Of a DNA stretch of 5,974 nucleotides, positions 1 to 5,974 are shown in pieces; positions within the stretch are counted from its first letter, which is position 1, and each line of letters starts with the position of its first letter. The notes under the pieces were generated by a model. The model had not been told where the DNA came from and did not search any database. It saw only the letters and a list, made by a program, of their open reading frames with translations. Source of the DNA: Paraprevotella sp. (GTDB taxonomy: Bacteria; Bacteroidota; Bacteroidia; Bacteroidales; Bacteroidaceae); assembly GCA_017425765.1 (NCBI GenBank), contig JAFOXE010000083.1, positions 1 to 5,974 on the forward strand, read 5' to 3'. The translations under genes were made by a program, and so were the position numbers.

Positions 1-38
1 ATTAATAAGAAGAATATATATAATCTTTTCATCATCAT
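1..38 (-). CDS. Start of a truncated gene, probably an exported protein
   Basis: Three consecutive in-frame ATG codons (38-36, 35-33 and 32-30) open a reading frame that leaves the window after 12 codons, reading MMMKRLYIFFLL. A lysine-arginine pair followed by an unbroken hydrophobic run is the typical beginning of a Sec signal peptide or a membrane anchor. A TATGTTTG element lies 22 bases upstream, at 61-68, the spacing expected for a Bacteroidetes promoter with a short leader. Which of the three ATGs is used cannot be decided, since none has a visible Shine-Dalgarno sequence. It lies on the same strand as, and just downstream of, the transporter gene. Function is unknown, because the visible part only reports export. 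The frame is too short to prove coding on its own; the promoter placement is the main support. Confidence 0.5.
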   Translation of the reverse strand, partial: MMMKRLYIFFLL

Positions 39-60
39 ATCGTTTGAAAAACTCGTAGTG

Positions 61-68
61 CAAACATA
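61..68 (-). promoter_or_regulatory. Candidate -7 promoter element for the gene leaving the left edge
   Basis: The minus strand reads TATGTTTG, an exact match to the Bacteroidetes -7 consensus TAnnTTTG. It sits 10 bases after the transporter stop codon and 22 bases before the first ATG of the partial gene at 38. The -33 partner is poor: the nearest TTTG is at 94-97, giving a 25-base spacer, longer than the usual 19-21. It would lie inside the end of the transporter gene. The call therefore rests on the -7 match and its position. Confidence 0.4.
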
Positions 69-78
69 CGTATTTTTA

Positions 79-993
79 TCAAGACGCCGTACCCAAATAA
101 AGGAAAATCATACCCAACAACACCAGCAGAAGGTCCAAAGCCTTGCTCTTTAGATTCTTTTCCTGGAAAATCAGGGCACCAAACAAGAACGACACAATCA
201 CACTACTGCGTCGCACCATGCTGACAATGGAAATCATGGAGCCATCTAAACTCAAAGAAAAGAAATAGGCAAAATCGGCAGCCGACAAAAATAAAGAGAT
301 GAGCGGGATGGCCCAATGCCAACGGAAAGCGGTTGTTTTCTGACGATTAGGGAACCACAAGACGACTAACATGGCCCCCATCATAAGCAACTGATAAAAG
401 TTATAATACGACTGCACCTCCATTCTATTAAGGCCTACTCCCCCCTCTTCCGACATCAAATATTTGTCGTATAGTCCGCTTACTGCTCCCAACACTGCCG
501 CCAACACAATGCAGAAAATCCATCGGTTATGGCGAAAGTCAATTCCTTCTTTCTTTCCGCTCTTGCTCAGCAGAAAGAACGATACAATGGCCAAGATAAC
601 ACCTACCCATTGATATAAATTCAATCGTTCGCCAAACACTAACACCGCACCGAGCAGCACCATTACCGGACGCGTAGCATTGATGGGGCCCACAAGAGTT
701 ATTGGTAAATGTTTCATGCCGAAATAGCCAAAGAGCCACGACGATAGCACGATGCACGACTTCAAGATGATGTATTTCTGCACCGCCCACGTAGTGTCAG
801 GCACATAGAGGATGCTATCTTCTGCTACCTGTCCGCTGTGCGAACACAACACGAACGGCAGAAAGATTAACGACGAAAATAAGGTATTCAAGAACAACAC
901 CGGTATAACAGCATTGCCACGGAGCGATTGTTTTTTGAACACATCATAGCATCCCAATAAGGCTGCAGACAAGAAAGCAAGTATCAACCACAT
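79..993 (-). CDS. EamA/DMT-superfamily transporter, substrate unknown
   Basis: This encodes a 304-residue inner-membrane protein of the drug/metabolite transporter type. About ten hydrophobic segments are visible (roughly residues 2-16, 30-50, 71-90, 97-118, 126-143, 157-178, 196-214, 226-245, 250-275 and 284-301), arranged as two five-helix halves, the usual double EamA layout. The two halves end in similar motifs: GERLNLYQWVGVILAIVSFF at 121-140, and FQEKN followed by a hydrophobic helix at 276-301. The segment NATRPVMVLLGAVLVFGERL (105-124) is typical of the family. Length is normal (about 300). It starts 33 bases after the truA stop with no promoter-like element between, so it is probably the last gene of the nuclease-truA transcript. 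Known members move amino acids, nucleotide-related compounds or other metabolites; nothing here identifies the substrate, and its place behind DNase genes is only a hint. Confidence 0.88.
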   Translation of the reverse strand: MWLILAFLSAALLGCYDVFKKQSLRGNAVIPVLFLNTLFSSLIFLPFVLCSHSGQVAEDSILYVPDTTWAVQKYIILKSCIVLSSWLFGYFGMKHLPITLVGPINATRPVMVLLGAVLVFGERLNLYQWVGVILAIVSFFLLSKSGKKEGIDFRHNRWIFCIVLAAVLGAVSGLYDKYLMSEEGGVGLNRMEVQSYYNFYQLLMMGAMLVVLWFPNRQKTTAFRWHWAIPLISLFLSAADFAYFFSLSLDGSMISIVSMVRRSSVIVSFLFGALIFQEKNLKSKALDLLLVLLGMIFLYLGTAS

Positions 994-1026
994 AAAAGAA
1001 TCGGATAATCTAAATCTAAAAAGAAA

Positions 1027-1794
1027 TTACTCCGTCACAAACAAATCTTCCGGATAGGTAACATCCACTAAGAACAAAGCATTACCGGGCATCGACTCTC
1101 CGGCTTTGCATCTATTTTTACCCTCTATCACGGCACGAACACCATCGGCATCCATCTTTCCACGGCCCACCTCCATCAAGGTGCCCACCACGGCACGCAC
1201 CATATTGCGCAAGAAACGGTCGGCTTGTATTTCAAATCGCCATTGCGAAGGGCCCACTTGTGTCCACTCGGCCTTCATGATGCGACAATTGTTGGTCTTT
1301 ACATCGGTATTTACCTTACTGAAGCTGGTGAAATCAATATATTCGAACAAAACTCGTGCTGCTTTGTTCATGGCCTCGAAATCGGGCGCAGAAAACAAAC
1401 GGCAAGAGTAGCTGCGCTCGAAGGGCGACTTTTCGGTATGTACAAAATAATGATAGGTGCGTGAAGTGGCACTGAATCGGGCATGAGCCTCGGAAGTAAC
1501 GGGCACAACCTTATAAACCGATACGTCGGGAGGCAAAATACGGTTGAGTTTGTAAGTCCACTGTTTAGTATCTGCCACCTCGCCTTCCGGAACATCATAA
1601 TCAAAATGAGCCACCATTACACGAGCATGCACACCGGCATCGGTTCGACCGGCACCTACCACCGAAATAGATTGACGCAAAATGGTAGAAAGGCCATCTT
1701 GCAAAACTGCCTGCACACTGATGCCGTTGGGCTGCACCTGCCAACCGTGATAGCGCGCTCCGTCGTAGGCCAGATATATAAAATATCGCTGCAT
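1027..1794 (-). CDS. truA: tRNA pseudouridine synthase A (TruA)
   Basis: TruA isomerises uridines at positions 38-40 of the tRNA anticodon stem-loop to pseudouridine in the cytoplasm. The 255-residue product has the family length and all the main landmarks: [13 protein letters not shown] (7-19); [11 protein letters not shown] (47-57) with the catalytic aspartate at residue 52; [15 protein letters not shown] (104-118); DFTSFSK (154-160); and the C-terminal block [20 protein letters not shown] (193-212). The ATG at 1794 is well supported, because the [13 protein letters not shown]-terminus aligns with the start of the family core and leaves no unexplained extension. The start codon overlaps the stop of the upstream nuclease gene by one base (TAATG), which suggests translational coupling or reinitiation, and no promoter is visible just upstream. 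The family assignment is secure; the odd point is its place behind genes for secreted nucleases. Confidence 0.97.
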   Translation of the reverse strand: MQRYFIYLAYDGARYHGWQVQPNGISVQAVLQDGLSTILRQSISVVGAGRTDAGVHARVMVAHFDYDVPEGEVADTKQWTYKLNRILPPDVSVYKVVPVTSEAHARFSATSRTYHYFVHTEKSPFERSYSCRLFSAPDFEAMNKAARVLFEYIDFTSFSKVNTDVKTNNCRIMKAEWTQVGPSQWRFEIQADRFLRNMVRAVVGTLMEVGRGKMDADGVRAVIEGKNRCKAGESMPGNALFLVDVTYPEDLFVTE

Positions 1795-4157
1795 TATTTT
1801 ACGATATATATGCCGTTGGGCAAACCTTTTAACGCATTAGCTCGTTGTGCTTTACGCAAGAATATGCCATCTGTGGTGTACACACGTACTTCGTCTTGTG
1901 CCGAGGTTTCAACTTGCTGCACACCATCCACGATTTTATAGTCGGACATCTGCACATCGTCGATATTGAAGCGTTTGGTTGAGCCAATACCCTCAAACTT
2001 CACACGAATCGGTCCCGACTTTTTAACAGCATAAGCATAACGTTTCCAAACTCCCTTCGTAAAGGATATTTCGGGTGCTATTGTAATCCAATTAGCACCA
2101 TTATCGTTCGAATAGCTTACCTTCAACTTTGCACTGGTGTCGTTGCCATACAAACCGGCATAAAACGATAGCGAATCGCATCCGCCTAGTTTGTCCTCTG
2201 CCATTTCCAAGCGAGTTGCAAAACTTTTTCCGTCACTACTCTTGGCCACCTTAGCACGCACCGATTTCGTTTCGTTCTTCTTGTCGCTATCGGTAGTACC
2301 TAAAAGTGCGTTCTGCATAATCCATTTTGCAGCAGCACACTGCACCGTAGCCTCAGCATAAGCACCCTTTGTTCCGTTCTCAAAGCTCTCAAAGAATGCC
2401 TTTCCGGCATCTACATTGCCCATCAAAGTGACTACAATTTCTTCTACATCGGGAGTAGACAAAATCATCTCGCCCTCATAATACCCTTCCTCCAACACTG
2501 CGCCTAAACGTACTTGGAAAGAAGGATTGGAACCACTTACTTGTATTTCCTGTCCCCACGAACTTCCGTCCTTGCTCACCTCGAAAGGTGCAATAGTGGT
2601 TATGGTTGTAACGTATTTAGGAACTTCCAAGGCCGTGACACTGATGGTTTGTGCCAACGAAACGCCCTTAGGAACTGCTGTAAAGCTCAAACGAGAAGCA
2701 GATGCGGAGAAGACGGGGTCTACTTCGGGCATTACCACCTTCACCTCGTTGGAAGTGTATACCTTATTGCCTTGTTCGGCCGAAGTCATGGAAACCTTAT
2801 AATAATAAGTGGTTTCGGCTTTAACATTCTTAACTATGTGCGAGGTGTCGGTGGTGGTTACAGGATAACCACTCAACGAGGTTTGAGCACCAGAGGCTGA
2901 CTTGGTATATACATTGAGTGTATAAGTGGCACCAGGCTCAAAGGCCATCCACGAAGCGGTAAAACGCTTACTGCTTACGGCGCAAACCACATCCGTTGCC
3001 TCATAGGCTGGGATGCCGTCGACAAAAGTTACACGCACCGGAACTTCGGAACGATAGCCATCACCCGTAAATGTGAGCGTGGTGGTGTAAGTTCCTGCCG
3101 AAGTAGCCGAACACCGCAGACCAACCTGACATCCTTCTACCACATCTTGCTCGTTTAAAGAAGTCGTCATCAACGTAAAGACATCATTGTCGGAAGTTAT
3201 TTGCACCCCTTTCGGCAAATTACGGCCACGCACAGCCACCTTAACTGTAAAAGGCTTTTGTAAGGAGAACATACCGAGATCTAGCACCTCGTTATGTGCC
3301 GGCACGAACAATTCGGGCTTCACTACATCCTTTGTTATATAGAAGGCATACTGCACCGAGTCGCCCCAAATATATTCCGACAAAACGGGATAGTCCACAA
3401 AAGGATTTCTATTGCCTTGTATCTTATAAATAGCTTCGTTTCGATTACGTTCTATCTCGTCCACAGGGTCTGCCTTAGCCCATTCAAGCATCAACTCGTA
3501 CACCCAACGGCGCAAGGTGGGGTATGTATTACGCTCCACGGTGAGCAATCCCTCGGGTGTTTGCCACTCGTTGATCATATTTTGATAGCAGGTGGCCATA
3601 TAAAAATAAGTACGGGCAAAATCACCCTTCCATTCATCGGCAGGCTCCCATGCAGTGATGAGTGAATCGGCACGATACGAGCTGGATTTACCCACAAGAA
3701 TTACTCCGTTGTCGAATGATACGGTACCATCAACCACACCAATAGGGTTGTTGCTCTTTCTTCCGTTGGCAGTTTCGTCGCTGGGATATAGATTAAACAA
3801 ATCGCAATAGGCGTTGTTAACGGTATGTCCCCACCAGCTATTAGCAAAAATATGTTCTATGTTCATACCGCTCACTGCGTTCAAACCAGAAAAATACCGT
3901 TGATTGTTGCTATAGCGATCACGAACACATCCGCCAGCCATGGCATCGGTAACGGCAAAGCCCGACCAAGTGTAGCCCTCGCCTTTTCCGCCATAGTCTA
4001 AAACCATGCGGGGCTGAATTAGTTGATGAAGGGCTGTTTTCAACTCAGACCTCTTCAAGCCTTGCACCTTATTGTAGTATTCTGCTTGCGCCATTACGGA
4101 TGTCGTTCCCAAACACATCCATAGAACAAGACACATAAGACTTACTAATCTGTTCAT
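1794..4157 (-). CDS. Secreted multidomain endonuclease I-family protein (second paralogue)
   Basis: A 787-residue exported protein. A Sec signal peptide ([20 protein letters not shown], then a cut near VMAQA, about 23-25) is followed by an endonuclease I-like domain of the His-Me finger type (about 26-272): VRDRYS (78-83), [12 protein letters not shown] (99-110) with Glu101 and the probable general base His102, [10 protein letters not shown] (131-140) with probable metal ligand Asn131, and [18 protein letters not shown] (175-192). Four extracellular-type domains follow: a beta-sandwich (about 280-380), a fibronectin III-like domain (about 382-478), a second beta-sandwich resembling the first (about 480-582) and a probable jelly-roll beginning FFESFENG (588-595). 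The tail ends LPNGIYIVK, like a T9SS sorting tail lacking its last strand. The conserved DLHHL of its neighbour reads DLFNL here (119-123). The ATG overlaps the preceding stop as ATGA. DNase activity is likely, since E-H-N remain, but unproven; binding to DNA, polysaccharide or the cell surface through the extra domains is inference. Confidence 0.87.
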   Translation of the reverse strand: MNRLVSLMCLVLWMCLGTTSVMAQAEYYNKVQGLKRSELKTALHQLIQPRMVLDYGGKGEGYTWSGFAVTDAMAGGCVRDRYSNNQRYFSGLNAVSGMNIEHIFANSWWGHTVNNAYCDLFNLYPSDETANGRKSNNPIGVVDGTVSFDNGVILVGKSSSYRADSLITAWEPADEWKGDFARTYFYMATCYQNMINEWQTPEGLLTVERNTYPTLRRWVYELMLEWAKADPVDEIERNRNEAIYKIQGNRNPFVDYPVLSEYIWGDSVQYAFYITKDVVKPELFVPAHNEVLDLGMFSLQKPFTVKVAVRGRNLPKGVQITSDNDVFTLMTTSLNEQDVVEGCQVGLRCSATSAGTYTTTLTFTGDGYRSEVPVRVTFVDGIPAYEATDVVCAVSSKRFTASWMAFEPGATYTLNVYTKSASGAQTSLSGYPVTTTDTSHIVKNVKAETTYYYKVSMTSAEQGNKVYTSNEVKVVMPEVDPVFSASASRLSFTAVPKGVSLAQTISVTALEVPKYVTTITTIAPFEVSKDGSSWGQEIQVSGSNPSFQVRLGAVLEEGYYEGEMILSTPDVEEIVVTLMGNVDAGKAFFESFENGTKGAYAEATVQCAAAKWIMQNALLGTTDSDKKNETKSVRAKVAKSSDGKSFATRLEMAEDKLGGCDSLSFYAGLYGNDTSAKLKVSYSNDNGANWITIAPEISFTKGVWKRYAYAVKKSGPIRVKFEGIGSTKRFNIDDVQMSDYKIVDGVQQVETSAQDEVRVYTTDGIFLRKAQRANALKGLPNGIYIVK
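3613..3650 (-). repeat. Near-identical direct repeat in nuclease paralogues, copy 2
   Basis: These 38 bases match 5133-5170 with two differences. Both copies encode the [12 protein letters not shown] motif of the nuclease domain in the same orientation, 1,520 bases apart. It reflects common descent of the tandem genes and strong constraint, or recent gene conversion, and is the longest near-identical block I noticed between them. Confidence 0.85.
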
Positions 4158-5668
4158 TTCTTTACGACCTTATATATTCTATTATTTTTACGAATCACAT
4201 ACACGCCACGAGCATCAGGTAACGCATTACCCACATAGGTGCCCCTTAAAGTGAACACAGCCTCAACATCCTTTATCGGTGAACAGAAGTTGGGTTGAAT
4301 GGCATCGACAGCCTGAACACCTTGCAACTGAATATTTCTCACTTCCCATGCATAGCAAGCCGAAGTGGTGGATTTATAACGGAAAGAAAGATGAACTTTT
4401 TTACCGGCATACGCCGACAAATCCACAGTACCCGAAGACACAAACGAGGTATAACCACCGGACGATGTTCCTGGGTATGTTACCGTTAGAACGTCCCACT
4501 CGGCCTCTGACGGTACACCTTCGTAGTTGTCTGAAATACACACTTGAAACATTTGTGCCAAAGAGTTGCTACCGTGATAGCCGGCAGCATGCTGAAAACT
4601 TAGTTGTGCCGAGGAATAACCGGTTAAATCTATCTCTGAGGACATGAGCCAGGCATCGGCTACTTTCTCCTTATTATATGCATTAGCCACCATGCAATCG
4701 TAAGAAGCATTGTGCGTCCATATATTGGAAGATGTGCCCTCCGCATTTACGCTGCTGAAGGAGCCTATGCCGGTTTCGAAACTTTCTAATAGAATATCCT
4801 CTGTCGTTGGTTCTACGGGTTGATCGGGCACAACCGTGGAGCCACCGGTACTGCTGCCATCCACACTGAATGCATAAGCGATGCTGTCGCCCCATACATA
4901 TTCGCACAAATTGGGATAATCCACGTAGGGATTACGGTTGCCTTGAAGTTGATATACTGCCTCATTTCTTGCACGCTCAATATCGTCCACAGGATCTTGT
5001 TTACACCAATCCAAATACAATTCATAGGCCCAAGACTGCAATGTGGGCCAAGTGTTGTTCTCCAAAATATTCAAAGCAGACGAGCCGGACCATGTGTAAT
5101 CTTGATAACAAGTGGCCATGTAGAAGTACACGCGGGCAAAATCACCTTTCCATTCGTCGGCAGGCTCCCACAGCGACACACTACGGCCATTAGCGCCGTA
5201 TCCGGTGCCAACCTTTGTACAACCGTTGTCAACCTTAACAGTCTGCACCACACCCATGGGATAATTACTTTTTGAACTGTTAATGTCCGACTCACAAGGC
5301 ATTAAATGGTGCAAATCTTTATAAGCTTGCGTCTTACTACCGCCCCACCAACTCTTAGGGAAAGAGTGTTCGATGTTCATGCCGGAAGGAGCATTATATG
5401 AGTTGGATGTAAAATAAAACTTTTCTCGGCTATAACGATCACGCACTTGATTGTTGGCCATGCGGTCGGCATTATAAAATCCCTGCCAGGTATGACCGGA
5501 ACCACTTCCGTAGCTCAACACATTGGCTACACGGATAATTTCATACAAGGCGCTCTTTAGGGCTGCTTTTTTCTTACCATTTGCAGATTGATAATAACCT
5601 GGAGGTATCGTAGCAAAAGATGCCCTACACACACATAAGATCGCAATCAAAAAAAGGAATCTTCTCAT
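4154..5668 (-). CDS. Secreted endonuclease I-family nuclease (first paralogue)
   Basis: This encodes a 504-residue exported nuclease that probably cuts DNA (possibly RNA) non-specifically outside the cytoplasm. A Sec signal peptide (MRRFLFLIAILCVCRASFA, cut near 19) precedes a His-Me finger endonuclease I domain (about 28-267): VRDRYS (75-80), NIEHSFPKSWWGG (98-110) with Glu100 and the probable general base His101, DLHHL (118-122), NSSKSNYPMG (130-139) with probable metal ligand Asn130, and [18 protein letters not shown] (172-189). A Gly/Ser/Pro linker (271-289) leads to a jelly-roll-like domain beginning LLESFETG (293-300). The tail [18 protein letters not shown] (487-504) resembles a type IX secretion sorting signal. 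I chose the ATG at 5668 over the in-frame ATG at 5719 because it opens directly into the signal peptide and because the likely promoter (5697-5730) lies between them. It is the first gene of the cluster and overlaps the next by ATGA. The nuclease family is well supported; substrate and final location are inferred. Confidence 0.92.
   Translation of the reverse strand: MRRFLFLIAILCVCRASFATIPPGYYQSANGKKKAALKSALYEIIRVANVLSYGSGSGHTWQGFYNADRMANNQVRDRYSREKFYFTSNSYNAPSGMNIEHSFPKSWWGGSKTQAYKDLHHLMPCESDINSSKSNYPMGVVQTVKVDNGCTKVGTGYGANGRSVSLWEPADEWKGDFARVYFYMATCYQDYTWSGSSALNILENNTWPTLQSWAYELYLDWCKQDPVDDIERARNEAVYQLQGNRNPYVDYPNLCEYVWGDSIAYAFSVDGSSTGGSTVVPDQPVEPTTEDILLESFETGIGSFSSVNAEGTSSNIWTHNASYDCMVANAYNKEKVADAWLMSSEIDLTGYSSAQLSFQHAAGYHGSNSLAQMFQVCISDNYEGVPSEAEWDVLTVTYPGTSSGGYTSFVSSGTVDLSAYAGKKVHLSFRYKSTTSACYAWEVRNIQLQGVQAVDAIQPNFCSPIKDVEAVFTLRGTYVGNALPDARGVYVIRKNNRIYKVVKK
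5133..5170 (-). repeat. Near-identical direct repeat in nuclease paralogues, copy 1
   Basis: This is the partner of 3613-3650, with 36 of 38 bases identical, encoding [12 protein letters not shown] in the first nuclease. Because the repeat falls at the same codons in both genes, recombination between the copies would give an in-frame hybrid nuclease and delete 1,520 bases. Confidence 0.85.
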
Positions 5669-5680
5669 AGGAATTAAATC

Positions 5681-5691
5681 TTCATGCAAAG
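5681..5691. repeat. Left arm of an 11-bp inverted repeat, possible operator
   Basis: TTCATGCAAAG here is the exact reverse complement of 5781-5791. This arm falls at the probable transcription start and leader of the nuclease gene. A partial third copy (CATGCAAAGC, 10 bases shared with 5683-5692) lies at 5912-5921, inside the start of the plus-strand gene. The repeat is a direct observation; a role as a regulator-binding site is a guess. Confidence 0.4.
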
Positions 5692-5696
5692 CGGTG

Positions 5697-5730
5697 CAAA
5701 GGTAGCAAATTCTTATCACCTCTGCGCAAT
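5697..5730 (-). promoter_or_regulatory. Likely promoter of the nuclease-truA-transporter cluster
   Basis: On the minus strand, TACCTTTG at 5704-5697 matches the Bacteroidetes -7 consensus TAnnTTTG exactly. Upstream, ATTG at 5730-5727 gives a weak -33 match to TTTG with a 22-base spacer. Transcription would begin near 5690, leaving a leader of about 20-25 bases before the ATG at 5668. There is no convincing Shine-Dalgarno sequence, as is common in this phylum. The position excludes the in-frame ATG at 5719 as a start on this transcript. Confidence 0.62.
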
Positions 5731-5755
5731 CTTCTGCACATTTTGACGTCTATAC

Positions 5756-5785
5756 TTTCAAATTAAAAGGAAAAGAATATCTTTG
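5756..5785 (+). promoter_or_regulatory. Likely promoter of the divergent plus-strand gene
   Basis: TATCTTTG at 5778-5785 matches the Bacteroidetes -7 consensus TAnnTTTG exactly. An imperfect -33 element, TTTC at 5756-5759, precedes it with an 18-base spacer. Transcription would start near 5791, giving a leader of roughly 75 bases before the ATG at 5868. Its upstream edge is only about 25 bases from the -33 region of the nuclease promoter, so the two promoters are back to back and could share regulation. Confidence 0.55.
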
Positions 5786-5791
5786 CATGAA
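5781..5791. repeat. Right arm of an 11-bp inverted repeat, possible operator
   Basis: CTTTGCATGAA here pairs exactly with 5681-5691. It overlaps the last five bases of the plus-strand -7 element TATCTTTG and the probable transcription start, a position where a bound protein would block initiation. Part of the match (CTTTGCA) may simply come from promoter consensus, which weakens the operator reading. Confidence 0.4.
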
Positions 5792-5867
5792 CATTACCCC
5801 GTAAAAGTGAACACACATTTTGCAATTGTGATGTTGTAAAACAAAACACCTTATCTAAAACACCCTT

Positions 5868-5974
5868 ATGAAGACACTATTTAAAGCCTTATTTGCAGCC
5901 TGCATGATGACCATGCAAAGCAACATTTATGCTCAAGAAATAACCGTAAAAATATCGGAACAATCAGGTTCAGG
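5868..5974 (+). CDS. Start of a truncated gene for an exported protein of unknown function
   Basis: Thirty-five codons are visible before the window ends, beginning MKTLFKALFAACMMTMQSN. Lys2 and Lys6, a hydrophobic stretch and a probable cleavage site at IYA/QE (residues 20-24) make a Sec signal peptide; a mature N-terminus starting with Gln or Glu is common in exported Bacteroidetes proteins. The start is bounded by an in-frame TAA at 5856-5858, and a -7 element lies at 5778-5785. The leader is A-rich with no Shine-Dalgarno sequence. The mature part (EITVKISEQSGSG) is too short to assign a family. It is divergent from the nuclease cluster and not part of that transcript. Other ATGs at codons 13, 14 and 16 are less likely because they would destroy the signal peptide. 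Confidence 0.78.
   Translation, partial: MKTLFKALFAACMMTMQSNIYAQEITVKISEQSGS

Noticed and set aside
67..92. A possible terminator after the transporter gene (TACG...CGTA)
   Set aside because: The stem is only about four base pairs, the loop is long, and no T-rich tail follows in the right place.
539..790. An 83-codon minus-strand frame inside the transporter gene
   Set aside because: It lies in an alternative frame of a well-supported membrane protein gene and its translation resembles no known protein type.
3367..3374. A TATATTTG sequence on the minus strand matching the -7 promoter consensus
   Set aside because: It lies inside the second nuclease coding region at the conserved EYIWG codons, far from any start codon, and is expected by chance and from codon constraint.
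4820..5275. A 151-codon plus-strand open frame opposite the first nuclease gene
   Set aside because: The minus-strand frame has clear family motifs throughout, and this antisense frame has no recognisable motif, leader or promoter. A similar antisense frame appears opposite the same region of the paralogue (3294-3665), as expected from shared codon pattern rather than a real gene.
4154..5668. A toxin, effector or anti-phage role for the nucleases
   Set aside because: Both have ordinary Sec signal peptides and belong to a common extracellular nuclease family. There is no immunity gene, defence partner or mobile element nearby, so nutritional or matrix DNA degradation is the simpler reading.
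5669..5719. A 17-residue N-terminal extension of the first nuclease, starting at the ATG at 5719
   Set aside because: It lacks signal peptide character, precedes a much better signal peptide start at 5668, and would begin upstream of the likely promoter element.
5814..5833. A small inverted repeat (CACA...TGTG) in the leader of the plus-strand gene
   Set aside because: Four base pairs with a nine-base loop is too weak to support a riboswitch or attenuator, and no known leader motif is recognisable.

Overview
The window looks like a chromosomal piece from a member of the Bacteroidales, most likely a Prevotella-like organism. Four things suggest this: TAnnTTTG-type -7 promoter elements ahead of three start codons; leaders with no clear Shine-Dalgarno sequence; exported proteins with C-terminal tails resembling type IX secretion (T9SS) sorting domains; and a TruA whose N-terminus ([12 protein letters not shown]) I associate from memory with this order. 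Genus is an inference; no rRNA or other taxonomic marker is present.

Layout. Most of the window is one minus-strand gene cluster read from right to left: a secreted endonuclease I-family nuclease (4154-5668), a second, larger multidomain paralogue (1794-4157), tRNA pseudouridine synthase truA (1027-1794) and an EamA/DMT-type membrane transporter (79-993). The first two genes overlap by ATGA, the second and third by TAATG, and the last two are 33 bases apart, so the four very probably form one transcript. Its likely promoter is at 5697-5730. Two edge genes are cut off. A minus-strand gene starts at 38 with its own candidate promoter and runs off the left end. A plus-strand gene for an exported protein starts at 5868 and runs off the right end, driven by a divergent promoter near 5756-5785.

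How the genes might work together. The two nucleases carry Sec signal peptides and a conserved E-H...N active-site pattern, so they should act outside the cytoplasm, plausibly degrading environmental DNA for nucleotide or phosphate nutrition. Coupling to truA and to a small-molecule transporter is not explained by a known pathway; the transporter substrate cannot be read from sequence. 

The most interesting points are the tandem nuclease duplication, in which the second copy has lost one conserved histidine, gained four extra domains and has a shortened C-terminal tail; the tight translational coupling of secreted nucleases to a tRNA modification gene; and an 11-bp inverted repeat straddling the divergent promoters. 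I found no mobile element, CRISPR array, RNA gene or clearly new defence system.
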